From Mytilisepta virgata (Eukaryota; Mollusca; Bivalvia; Mytilida; Mytilidae), in NCBI GenBank assembly GCA_028015205.1, contig CM051518.1, positions 28,710,501 to 28,774,500 on the forward strand: a stretch of DNA of 64,000 nucleotides, read 5' to 3'. A program made the translations under genes and the position numbers. This document shows, piece after piece, positions 46,540-58,498 of the stretch (the stretch's first letter is position 1; the number at the start of each line of letters is the position of its first letter). A model generated the notes under the pieces. That model made no database searches. It worked only from the letters and a program-made list of their open reading frames with translations, and had not been told where the DNA came from.

Positions 46540-48116
46540 AAGGTCTTTCCCACTACAGTGGAAAGACCTTACTGTATTTCTTCTGATTATTATTATTATT
46601 ATTATTATTATTATTGTTCTTCTTTTCTGCCATCAATTGACGAAAAGTGTCTTGACATATCTTTTCGATACTTGGTACCATAATTTGGTCATACCGGTAC
46701 TCGCCTTGACCGACCCTGTGAAACCGATCTATTTTTAGTAACGGAGTTATCTGCCCCAGACCGGAAAACCTTGTGCGCAGATCTCCTCCTAAACCATAAC
46801 CGGTATCAAATATCTGAAGTGTGGAAAATGTCGCTGGACTCCTGGCAACATGTCATCACGCAAAAAAAAAAATTTCGATCAACTTCCTGGTTACGCATTT
46901 TTGACTCGAAAAGTGTCGCGACTCGTCAAATTTTTTTCTTCAAAACGGTAAGTCCTAGAGACTTGGGACCTTCACCAATCATCCTGGATGACATATGTTG
47001 CATTCAAAAATGTCAAGGTCAAAGGTCAAATCTCAAGGTCAGAGGTCATGGTACACCTTGTTATCAGGTTAACTCAGAAACCATACAAAATTTAAGCAGA
47101 TATGTAATGGGGAAAATACTTGTCTAATTTAGACCTTTATTTGATATAAAGGGTCGAACCCTGTACGACAAACGGTTTTCGAGTTATAGCCCTTAACGCG
47201 TTTCGGCTAAATGGTTTTTGGCCTATAACTTGAAAATGGTTCGAGATAACATAGTAAACATATGGGTTATTGGTGACCGTCAACTTATTCCCTTCAATTT
47301 AAAATCAAACTTGATTGGCTAATGGCGGCCATTTTCAAAATGGCCGACACTATAAACAGTTTTTGTAGAAAAACACGTAAACCGTACAAAATTGAAGCAG
47401 ACAATACATGGGAAAATTGTTCGTCACGTCGAAATCTACAAAAAAGTCTTCAGGACCGAAACCGTAAAACTTGTCGTTTTTGAGTTATTGCACTTGATTC
47501 GTATGTTAAAACTGGTTTTTTGCTTATAACTTTTAAACCGTAACAGATACTATAATAAACATGTATACTTAAAATGTTCCTTTTGTAAAAACCTACAATT
47601 TGAGTCCAAGAAGTGTATGATTCGGTTGAAAAGTTTCAAAATGGCGGTCAAAACAAGTTTCGCAAAACATGTTTTTTGCCAATAACTTGAAAACCGTATT
47701 AGATAGTATAGTAAACATGTATACTTAAATGAATCAGTATGCAAAGACCTACAATTTGAGTCAAAGGTCAAAGATCATGGGTCAAGGTCATTCCCTAGCA
47801 ACAAGGTAACGTTTATGAAAAGTCCATAGCAACCATATGTATTCTTAACCAACACTACCTTCTGAGTTTAGAATCAAGTTTTATAACCGGAAGTGACCTT
47901 CTGTCCATAGCAACCGACAAAGTCCTTAACAACCATACTTTTTCTGACACTAGGCCCCTTGATCTTTATTCTGGAACCTATATGATAACTATTGGCCACA
48001 TTTTATCGTAAACAAAATGACTCAATTGTCTTAAGTATTTGTATAGGGCGCCATAACACTAACTAGAGACGGGGAAAGACCTCACATTTGTTCTCTGAAC
48101 AAATGACTTTTTAATT
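46540..48116 (+). mobile_element. Non-autonomous Helentron, family C, copy C2 (with head)
   Basis: The head is at 46540-46570 (ACTG type), then about ten ATT units, GTTCTTC and the C body with the C-specific 3' segment (GTTTCAAAATGGCGGTC near 47634). The tail is CATTTGTTC/GAACAAATG. Confidence 0.78.
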
Positions 48117-50310
48117 AGGTCTTTCCACTTTCCGTGGAAAGACCTTTTGCTTTTGTTCTGATTATTTTTTTTTTTTCTTCTGCCGTCTAGGATGTTTTTT
48201 TGTTACTTGACATATTGAAAAGATTTTTGGCCCATGATATCGTACAGTGATTACGATTTCACCATTGACCCTGTGTAACCGAACACCTTTTCTTATAGGA
48301 GTTATCTCCCCGTCCCCTTCTTTTCTTGTTATCTTTATTTCTCTGTAACCGTAAAAGATATCGACCTAAAATCTTTTGCAATGTCTTCAGTGTATCTGTG
48401 CGCAACTTTGTTCTAATTGGTCGGAAAGGATCTGACGACATTTCATAGGAGTTATTTCCCTTCAAACGACTTTCACTTTTGGTGTATCATACAAATTGTT
48501 ATTTAGAGTTGAGATATCAACATGAAACTTTGTATTTAGGGTCCATGACCCCTAACAAGTAAAATGAGGTCAAGGTCAAAGGTCAAGGTCAAGTTCTAAA
48601 TTTTGACTTTTGCTTGTTATCGCTTCTCCTCTGAAACGGTAAAAGATAGCTGATGAAATGTAATGGAGAAAATGTTAAGGACGTTGAGACCTAGCTTTGT
48701 TACATTTGCATAACAGTTGTATGACGTCATTTTATAGGCGTAATTGCCGTTAGAACGTTTAAATTTTCGGTTTTTCGTTTATTTCTCAACAATGGTACAT
48801 GATAAAGGCATGGGGTCTTTTGTTCTGACATCAAGGATTGATGACCTTCAAATTGGCATCAAGGTCAAAGGTCAAGGTCAAGTTCTAAATTTTGACTTTT
48901 GCTTGTTATCGCTTTTCCTCTGAAACGGTAAAAGATAGCTGATGAAATGTAATGGAGAAAATGTTAAGGACGTTGAGACCTAGCTTTGTAACATTTGCAT
49001 AAAGTTGTATGACGTCATTTTATAGGCGTAATTGCCGTTAGAACGTTTAAATTTGCAGTTTTTCGTTTATTTCTCAACAATGGTATATGATAAAGGCATG
49101 GGGTCTTTTGTTCTGACATCAAGGATTGATGACCTTCAAATTGGCATCAAGGTCAAAGGTCAAGGTCAAGTGCTAAATTTTGACTTTTGCTTGTTATCGC
49201 TTCTCCTCTGAAACGGTAAAAGATAGCTGATAAAATGTAATGGAGAAAATGTTAAGGACGTTGAGACCTAGCTTTGTTACATTTGCATAAAAGTTGTATG
49301 ACGTCATTTTATAGCGTAATTGCCCCTAGAACGTTTAAATTTTCGTTTTTCGTTTATTTCTCAACAATGGTACATGATAAAGGCATGGGGTCTTTTGTTT
49401 TAACTTCAGGGATTCATAACCTTCAAATTGGCATCAAGGTCAAAGGTCAAGGTCAAGTTCTATTATTTGACATTTGCTTGTTATCACTACTCCTCTGAAA
49501 TGGTTGTAGATAGCCAAAGAAATGTAATGGTGGAAATGTTTAGGACATTGATCCGGAACTTTGTTACATTTGAGTTAAAGTTGTATGACGTCATCTTTTG
49601 AGAGTAATTGCGCCTAGAACGTTCAAACTTAAGGTTTTTCGTTTATAACTTGACAATGGTACATAATAATGGCATGGGGTCTTCTACAATGACCTCAGCG
49701 ATCAATGACCTTGAAATAGGTCAAAGGTCAAGGTCATGACCTATATTACGTATTTTGCATTTTTTCACACTTTATAAGGTTTTTTTCCAGAGTTATTGAA
49801 AGCGTGAAATTCAGGCTCTACTTTTGATGACGTCATTTCTGGCAAGGTTATTATTTATGTAGACGTTTTTAGACGTTTTCAATATATTGGAATGTTAATT
49901 AACGTGACAATGTTACAGCCGATGAAAACGTCTAGAATTGTCAATTCATAAGGTCACATTAATGACGTTTTTGATGTTTATAGTGCAAAACAGTATAATT
50001 CATCACAAACATTTTGTTAAAAATAAACATTTTTCTTCGTTATTCAAACTAGCAGTCCATATATTTTTTTAACAATTGTGAAATTACCTATCATATCAAA
50101 CCAGAAGTGATATTTGTAATACGGGAAGTAGCATAATACCTCCCTTATTTCCATCAAAGAACCATAGAACCATATATTTTTGCAATCCATGAAAGCTTAG
50201 ATATGCTCTAAAACCAACAATTACATTTTAAACCTCATTTTTGTTATCAACAAATCTGCAATTGAGGTGGAAAGACCTTCAATTGTTCTCTGAAGAATTG
50301 GTTTTTAATT
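48117..50310 (+). mobile_element. Non-autonomous Helentron, family D, copy D1 (with head)
   Basis: The head at 48117-48146 is a perfect 12-bp hairpin (AGGTCTTTCCAC/GTGGAAAGACCT, loop TTTCC), followed by TTTTGCTTTTGTTCTGATT and a T-run. The body begins CTGCCGTCTAGGATG. The core is a ~288-bp tandem repeat. The tail is GGAAAGACCTT with hairpin CAATTGTTC-TCT-GAAGAATTG (one mismatch), then GGTTTTTAATT. There is no coding potential. It shares the general motif order of the other families at low similarity. Confidence 0.78.
48540..49730 (+). repeat. ~288-bp tandem repeat in D1, about four copies
   Basis: Each unit contains ATCAAGGTCAAAGGTCAAGG, TTTTGACTTTTGCTTGTTATC, CTCTGAAACGGTAAAAGATAG, AATGGAGAAAATGTTAAGG and TATGACGTCAT. 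TGACGTCA sits at 48722, 49010, 49299 and 49586 (steps of 288, 289 and 287), with a fifth at 49828. The last unit is the most diverged. Confidence 0.85.
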
Positions 50311-51667
50311 ATTATTATTATTGTTCTTCTTTTCTGCCATCAATTGACGAAAAGTGTCTTGACATATCTTTTCGATACTTGGTACCATTATTTGGTCATA
50401 CCGGTACTCGCCTTGACCGACCCTGTGAAACCGATCTATTTTTAGTAACGGAGTTATCTGCCCCAGACCGGAAAACCTTGTGCACAGATCTCCTCCTAAA
50501 CCATAACCGGTATCAAAAATCTGAAGTGTGGAAAATGTCGCTGGACTCCTGGCAACATGTCGTCACGCAAAAAAAAAAATTTCGATCAACTTCCTGGTTA
50601 CGCGTTTTTGACTCGAAAAGTGTCGCGACTCGTCAAATTTTTTTCTTCAAAACGGTAAGTCCTAGAGACTTGGGACCTTCACCAATCATCCTGGATGACA
50701 TATGTTGCATTCAAAAATGTCAAGGTCAAAGGTCAAATCTCAAGGTCAGAGGTCATGGTACACCTTGTTATCAGGTTAACTCAAAAACCATACAAAATTT
50801 AAGCAGACATGTAATGGGAAAAATACTTGTCTAATTTAGACCTTTATTTGATATAAAGGGTCGAACCCTGTACGACAAACGGTTTTCGAGTTATAGCCCT
50901 TAACGCGTTTCGGCTAAATGGTTTTTGGCCTATAACTTGAAAATGGTTCGAGATAACTTAGTAAACATATGGGTTATTGGTGACCGTCAACTTATTCCCT
51001 TCAATTTAAAATCAAACTTGATTGGCTAATGGCGGCCATTTTCAAAATGGCCGACACTGTAAACAGTTTTTGTGGAAAAGCACGTAAACCGTACAAAATT
51101 GAAGCAGACAATACATGGGAAAATTGTTCGTCACGTCGAAATCTACAAAAAAGTCTCCAGGACCGAAACCGTAAAACTTGTCGTTTTTGAGTTATTGCAC
51201 TTGATTTGTATGTTAAAACTGGTTTTTTGCTTATAACTTGAAAACCGTATTAGATAGTATAGTAAACATGTATACTTAAATGAATCAGTATGCAAAGACC
51301 TACAATTTGAGTCAAAGGTCAAAGGTCATGGGTCAAGGTCATTCCCTAGCAACAAGGTAACGTTAATGAAAAGTCCATAGCAACCATATGTATTCTTAAC
51401 CAACACTACCTTCTGAGTTTAGAATTAAGTTTTATAACCGGAAGTGACCTTCTGTCCATAGCAACCGACAAAGTCCTTAACAACCATACTGTTTCTGACA
51501 CTAGGCCCCTTGATCTTTATTCTGGAACCTATATGATAACTATTGGCAACATTTTATCGTAAACAAAATGACTCAATTGTCTTAAGTATTTGTATAGAAC
51601 ACCATAACACTAACTAGAGACGGGGAAAGACCTCACATTTGTTCTCTGAACAAATGACTTTTTAATT
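50311..51667 (+). mobile_element. Helentron element C3: C-type 5' half, B-like 3' half (headless)
   Basis: The left half is family C (GTTCTTCTTTTCTGCCATC, CTCCTCCTAAACC). From about 51030 it reads as family B: TGTGGAAAAGCACG rather than TGTAGAAAAACACG, TTTGTATG rather than TTCGTATG, and no C-specific ~180-bp segment. It is therefore a recombinant or conversion product. It pairs with the orphan head at 44575, with A13, C2 and D1 inside it. Confidence 0.75.
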
Positions 51668-51670
51668 ATT

Positions 51671-53233
51671 AAGGTCTTTCCCACTACAGTGGAAAGACCT
51701 TACTGTATTTCTTCTGATTATTATTATTATTATTGTTCTTCTTTTCTGCCATCAATTGACGAAAAGTGTCTTGACATATCTTTTCGATACTTGGTACCAT
51801 TATTTGGTCATACCGGTACTCGCCTTGACCGACCCTGTGAAACCGATCTATTTTTAGTAACGGAGTTATCTCCCCCAGACCGGAAAACCTTGTGCACAGA
51901 TCTCCTCCTAAACCATAACCTGTATCAAAATTCTGAAGTGTGGAAAATGTTGCTGGACTCCTGGCAACATGTCATCACTCAAAAAAAAAAATTTCGATCA
52001 ACTTCCTGGTTACGCGTTTTTGACTCGAAAAGTGTCGCGACTCGTCAAATTTTTTTCTTCAAAACGGTAGGTCCTAGAGACTTGGGACCTTCACCAATCA
52101 TCCTGGATGACATATGTTGCATTCAAAAATGTCAAGGTCAAAGGTCAAATCTCAAGGTCAGAGGTCATTGTACACCTTGTTATCAGGTTAACTCAAAAAC
52201 CATACAAAATTTAAGCAGACATGTAATGGGAAAAATACTTGTCTAATTTAGACCTTTATTTCATATAAAGGGTCTAACCCTGTACGACAAACGGTTTTCG
52301 AGTTATAGCCCTTAACGTGTTTCGGCTAAATGGTTTTTGGCCTATAACTTGAAAATGGTTCGAGATAACATAGTAAACATATGGGTTATTGGTGACCGTC
52401 AACTTATTCCCTTCAATTTAAAATCAAACTTGATTGGCTAATGGCGGCCATTTTCAAAATGGCCGACACTGTAAACAGTTTTTGTAGAAAAACACGTAAA
52501 CCGTACAAAATTGAAGCAGACAATACATGGGAAAATTGTTCGTCACGTCGAAATCTACAAAAAAGTCTTCAGGACTGAAACCGTAAATCTTGTCGTTTTT
52601 GAGTTATTGCACTTGATTCGTATGTTAAAACTGGTTTTTTGCTTATAACTTTTAAACCGTAACAGATACTATAATAAACATGTATACTTAAAATGTTCCT
52701 TTTGTAAAAACCTACAATTTGAATCAAGAAGTGTATGATTCGGTTGAACAGTTTCAAAATAGCGGTCAAAACAAGTTTCGCAAAACATGTTTTTTGCCAA
52801 TAACTTGAAAACCGTATTAGATAGTATAGTAAACATGTATACATAAATGAATCAGTATGCAAAGACCTACAATTTGAGTCAAAGGTCAAAGATCATGGGT
52901 CAAGGTCATTCCCTAGCAACAAGGTAACGTTTATGAAAAGTCCATAGCAACCATATGTATTCTTAACCAACACTACCTTCTGAGTTTAGAATTAAGTTTT
53001 ATAACCGGAAGTGACCTTCTGTCCATAGCAACCGACAAAGTCCTTAACAACCATACTTTTTCTGACACTAGGCCCCTTGATCTTTATTCTGGAACCTATA
53101 TGATAACTATTGGCAACATTTTATCGTAAACAAAATGACTCAATTGTCTTAAGTATTTGTATAGGACACCATAACACTAACTAGAGACGGGGAAAGACCT
53201 CACATTTGTTCTCTGAACAAATGACTTTTTAGT
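51671..53233 (+). mobile_element. Non-autonomous Helentron, family C, copy C4 (with head)
   Basis: The head is at 51671-51701 (ACTG). The body shares AACCTGTATC and CATCACTC with C1, 32 kb away. The tail end reads CTTTTTAGT rather than CTTTTTAATT before the next head. Confidence 0.78.
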
Positions 53234-53340
53234 AAGGTCTTTCCCACTACAGTGGAAAGACCTTACTGTATTTCTTCTGATTATTATTAAGGTCTTTCCC
53301 ACTACAGTGGAAAGACCTTACTGTATTTCTTCTGATTATT
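53234..53340 (+). repeat. Two orphan heads, ACTG type
   Basis: The hairpins at 53234-53264 and 53289-53319 both have ACTG after the stem, the type seen with family C and with the A3/A14 subfamily. One pairs with headless C6. The other would have to pair with B4, which is the wrong family. Confidence 0.72.
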
Positions 53341-55438
53341 AAGGTCTTTCCCACTACAGTGGAAAGACCTTACTGTATTTCTTCTGATTATTATTATTAT
53401 TATTCTTCTTTTCCGCGGTCACTATAACAAAAGTGTCGCGACATATCTTTACGATACTTGGTACCATTATTCGGTCATACTCTGACTCGCTTTGACTGAC
53501 CCTGCGAAACCGATCTATTTTTAGTAACGGAGTTATCTGCCCGACATTCAAAAACCTTGTTTGCAGATAAACTCAGAAACCGTAACCGTTATCAAAAATC
53601 TGAAGCGGGGGAAATGTTGCTAGACTCCTGGTCATGATTCGTCACGCAAAAAAGAAAATTTCGATCAACTTCCTGGTTACGCGTTTTTGACTCGAAAAGT
53701 GTCGCGACTCGTCAAAATTTTTTCTTCAAAACGGTAAGTCCTAGAGACTTGGGACCTTCACCAATCATCCTGGATGACATATGTTGCATTCAAAAATGTC
53801 AATGTCAAAGGTCAAATCTCAAGGTCAGAGGTCATGGTACACCTTGTTATCAGGTTAACTCAAAAACCATACAAAATTTAAGCAGACATGTAATGGGGAA
53901 AATACTTGTCTCATTTAGACCTTTATTTGATATAAAAGGTCGAACCCTGTACGACAAACGGTTTTCGAGTTATAGCCCTTAACGCGTTTCGACTAAATGG
54001 TTTTTGGCCTATAACTTGAAAATGGTTCGAGATAACATAGTAAACATATGGGTTATTGGTGACCGTCAACTTATTCCCTTCAATTTAAAATCAAACTTGA
54101 TTGGCTAATGGCGGCCATTTTCAAAATGGCCGACACTGTAAACAGTTTTTGTGGAAAAGCACGTAAACCGTACAAAATTGAAGCAGACAATACATGGGAA
54201 AATTGTTCGTCACGTCGAAATCTACAAAAAAGTCTTGAGGACCGAAACCGTAAGTTCTACGATGACTCCTTAAAGAGTTACTGCCCCTGACGTATGTTTG
54301 TTTTATACTATATCTCGAAAACCATTATAGATATGAAGAAAATGTTAATACAAAAAAAGATCAGTGACAAAAGATCTACATTTTAGTACCAAGGTCAAAA
54401 GTCAGATATCAAGGTCATCCAAAAAGCCCTTAGCAACCGATGGAAAAGTACCTAGCAACCATATATATTTATGTTCAGGATCATATTATAGAGCCATAGA
54501 GGTCAAAATGGAAGGTCAAGGGTCAAGGTCATCGAAAAAGTCCTTAGTAACCGACGGAAAAGTACCTAGCAACCATATATATTTATGCTGAGGATCATAT
54601 TATAGAGCCATAGAGGTCAAAATTGAAGGTCAAGGATCAAGGTCATTGAAAAAGTCCTTAGCAACCGATGGAAAAGTACCTAGCAACCATATATATTTAT
54701 GCTCAGGATCATATTATAGAGCCATAGAGGTCAAAATGGAAGGTCAAGGGTCAAGGTCATCGAAAAAGCCCTTAGCTACAGATGGAAAAGTACCTAGCAA
54801 CCATATATATTTATGCTCAGGATCATATTATAGAGCCATAGAGGTCAAAATGGAAGGTCAAGGATCAAGGTCATTGAAAAAGTCCTTAGCAACCGATGGA
54901 AAAGTACCTAGCAACCATATATATTTATGCTCAGGATCATATTATAGAGCCATAGAGGTCAAAATGGAAGGTCAAAATCAAGGTCATTGAAAAAGTCCTT
55001 AGCAACCGATGGAAAAGTACCTAGCAACCATATATATTTCTGTTCAGAATCCTGTTTTACAGCTGTAGAGGTGAAAATGGAAGGTCAAGGGTCAAGGTCA
55101 ATGAAAAAGTCCTTAGCAACCGATAGAAAAGTACCTAGCAACCATATATATTTATGTTCAGGACCCTATTTTAGAGCTGTAGAGATCAAAATGGAAGGTC
55201 ATGGTCAAGGTCATAGAAAAAGTCATTAGCAACCGATGTAAAAGTACCTAGCAACCATATATATCTATGTTCAGGAACCTCTTTCAGAGCTGTAGAGGTC
55301 AAATCAAAGGTCAATGGTCAAGGTCATGGTGACAGAGTCCTATATTTTGACTAATATCCGTAGAAACTGAGGATTAAAAGGTCAATTTGACATGGGAAAG
55401 ACCTTGCAATTGTTCTCTGAACAATTGTCTTTTTAATT
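53341..55438 (+). mobile_element. Non-autonomous Helentron, family A, copy A14 (with head)
   Basis: The head at 53341-53371 is ACTG type. It carries the A3 subfamily marks (AAAAAAGAAAATTTCG, AATGTCAATGTC). There are eight minisatellite copies, including one with TTAGCTACAGATGG near 54775. The left context, three heads in a row, also resembles A3. Confidence 0.78.
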
Positions 55439-56988
55439 AAGGTCTTTCCCACTACAGTGGAAAGACCTTACTGTATTTCTTCTGATTATTATTATTGTTC
55501 TTCTTTTCTGCCATCAATTGACGAAAAGTGTCTTGACATATCTTTTCGATACTTGGTACCATTATTTGGTCATACCGGTACTCGCCTTGACCGACCCTGT
55601 GAAACCGATCTATTTTTAGTAACGGAGTTATCTGCCCCAGACCGGAAAACCTTGTGCACAGATCTCCTCCTAAACCATAACCGGTATCAAAAATCTGAAG
55701 TGTGGAAAATGTCGCTGGACTCCTGGCAACATGTCATCACGCAAAAAAAAAAATTTCGATCAACTTCCTGGTTACGCGTTTTTGACTCGAAAAGTGTCGC
55801 GACTCGTCAAATTTTTTTCTTCAAAACGGTAAGTCCTAGAGACTTGGGACCTTCACCAATCATCCTGGATGACATATGTTGCATTCAAAAATGTCAAGGT
55901 CAAAGGTCAAATCTCAAGGTCAGAGGTCATGGTACACCTTGTTATCAGGTTAACTCAAAAACCATACAAAATTTAAGCAGACATGTAATGGGGAAAATAC
56001 TTGTTTAATTTAGACCTTTATTTCATATAAAGGGTCGAACCCTGTATGACAAGCGGTTTTCGAGTTATAGCCCTTAACGCGTTTCGGCTAAATGGTTTTT
56101 GGCCTATAATTTGAAAATGGTTCGAGATAACATAGTAAACATATGGGTTATTGGTGACCGTCAACTTATTCCCTTCAATTTAAAATCAAACTTGATTGGC
56201 TAATGGCGGCCATTTTCAAAATGGCCGACACCGTAAACAGTTTTTATGAAATAACACTTAAACCGTACAAAATTGAAGCGGACAATACATGGGAAAAATG
56301 TTCGTCATGTCGAAATCTACAAAAAATGTTACAGGTGCGAAAGCGCAAAACTTGTCGTTTTTGAGTTATCGCACTTGATTCGTATTTTGAAAATGATTTT
56401 TTGCTTATAACTTTTTAACCATAAAAGATGGTGAATGAAACATTGGGTTCATTTGAAAGAGAATTAAAAGACCTACAATTTGAGCCCAAACAGTGCATGA
56501 TTCGGTTGATTGGTTTCAAAATGGCGGCCAAAAACATATCATAAACTGCGTTATTTACCAATAACTTTTAAACCGTTGCACATTATATAGTAAACATGTA
56601 TACTTAAATGAATCAGTATGCAAAGACCTACAATTTGAGTCAAAGGTCATGGGTCAAGGTCATTCCCTAGCAACAAGGTAACGTTTATGAAAAGTCCATA
56701 GCAACCATATGTATTCTTAACCAACACTACCTTCTGAGTTTAGAATTAAGTTTTATAACCGGAAGTGACCTTCTGTCCATAGCAACCGACAAAGTCCTTA
56801 ACAACCATACTTTTTCTGACACTAGGCCCCTTGATCTTTATTCTGGAACCTATATGATAACTATTGGCAACATTTTATCGTACACAAAATGACTCAATTG
56901 TCTTAAGTATTTGTATAGGGCACCATAACACTAACTAGAGACGGGGAAAGACCTCACATTTGTTCTCTGAACAAATGACTTTTTAATT
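55439..56988 (+). mobile_element. Non-autonomous Helentron, family C, copy C5 (with head), with a diverged central patch
   Basis: The head is at 55439-55469. The first ~780 bp and last ~400 bp are near-identical to other C copies. About 56225-56600 is clearly diverged (TTTTTATGAAATAACAC, AAGATGGTGAATGAAAC, TCATAAACTGCG). The patch still follows the same motif order and resembles older sequence seen in the autonomous element near 29140-29460. It looks like a conversion tract from an older relative. Confidence 0.78.
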
Positions 56989-58498
56989 ATTATTATTGTT
57001 CTTCTTTTCTGCCATCAATTGACGAAAAGTGTCTTGACATATCTTTTCGATACTTGGTACCATTATTTGGTCATACCGGTACTCACCTTGACCGACCCTG
57101 TGAAACCGATCTATTTTTAGTAACGGAGTTATCTGCCCCAGACCGGAAAACCTTGTGCACAGATCTCCTCCTAAACCATAACCGGTATCAAAAATCTGAA
57201 GTGTGGAAAATGTCGCTGGACTCCTGGCAACATGTCGTCACGCAAAAAAAAAAAATTCGATCAACTTCCTGGTTACGCGTTTTTCACTCGAAAAGTGTCG
57301 CGACTCGTCAAATTTTTTTCTTCAAAACGGTAAGTCCTAGAGACTTGGGACCTTCACCAATCATCCTGGATGACATATGTTGCATTCAAAAATGTCAAGG
57401 TCAAAGGTCAAATCTCAAGGTCAGAGGTCATGGTACACCTTGTTATCAGGTTAACTCAAAAACCATACAAAGTTTAAGCAGACATGTAATGGGGAAAATA
57501 CTTGTCTAATTTAGACCTTTATTTCATATAAAGGGTCGAACCCTGTACGACAAACGGTTTTCGAGTTATAGCCCTTAATGCGTTTCGGCTAAATGGTTTT
57601 TGGCCTATAACTTGAAAATGGTTCGAGATAACATAGTAAACATATGGGTTATTGGTGACCGTCAACTTATTCCCTTCAATTTAAAATCAAACTTGATTGG
57701 CTAATGGCGGCCATTTTCAAAATGGCCGACACTGTAAACAGTTTTTGTAGAAAAACACGTAAACCGTACAAAATTGAAGCAGACAATACATGGGAAAATT
57801 GTTCGTCACGTCGAAATCTACAAAAAAATCTTCAGGACCGAAACCGTAAAACTTGTCGTTTTTGAGTTATTGCACTTGATTCGTATGTTAAAACTGTTTT
57901 TTTGCTTATAACTTTTAAACCGTAACAGATACTATAATAAACATGTATACTTAAAATGTTCCATTTGTAAAAACCTACAATTTGAGTCCAAGAAGTGTAT
58001 GATTCGGTTGAACAGTTTCAAAATGGCGGTCAAAACAAGTTTCGCAAAACATGTTTTTTGCCAATAACTTGAAAACCGTATTAGATAGTATAGTAAACAT
58101 GTATACTTAAATGAATCAGTATGCAAAGACCTACAATTTGAGTCAAAGGTCAAAGATCATGGGTCAAGGTCATTCCCTAGCAACAAGGTAACGTTTATGA
58201 AAAGTCCATAGCAACCATATGTATTCTTAACCAACACTACCTTCTGAGTTTAGAATTAAGTTTTATAACCGGAAGTGACCTTCTGTCCATAGCAACCAAC
58301 AAAGTCCTTAACAACCATACTTTTTCTGACACTAGGCCCCTTGATCTTTATTCTGGAACCTATATGATAACTATTGGCAACATTTTATCATAAACAAAAT
58401 GACTCAATTGTCTTAAGTATTTGTATAGGACACCATAACACTAACTAGAGACGGGGAAAGACCTCACATTTGTTCTCTGAACAAATGACTTTTTAATT
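56989..58498 (+). mobile_element. Non-autonomous Helentron, family C, copy C6 (headless)
   Basis: The body begins ATTATTATTGTTCTTC after the C5 tail. It is full length with the C-specific 3' segment. It pairs with one of the ACTG-type orphan heads at 53234-53340, with A14 and C5 inside it. Confidence 0.78.
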
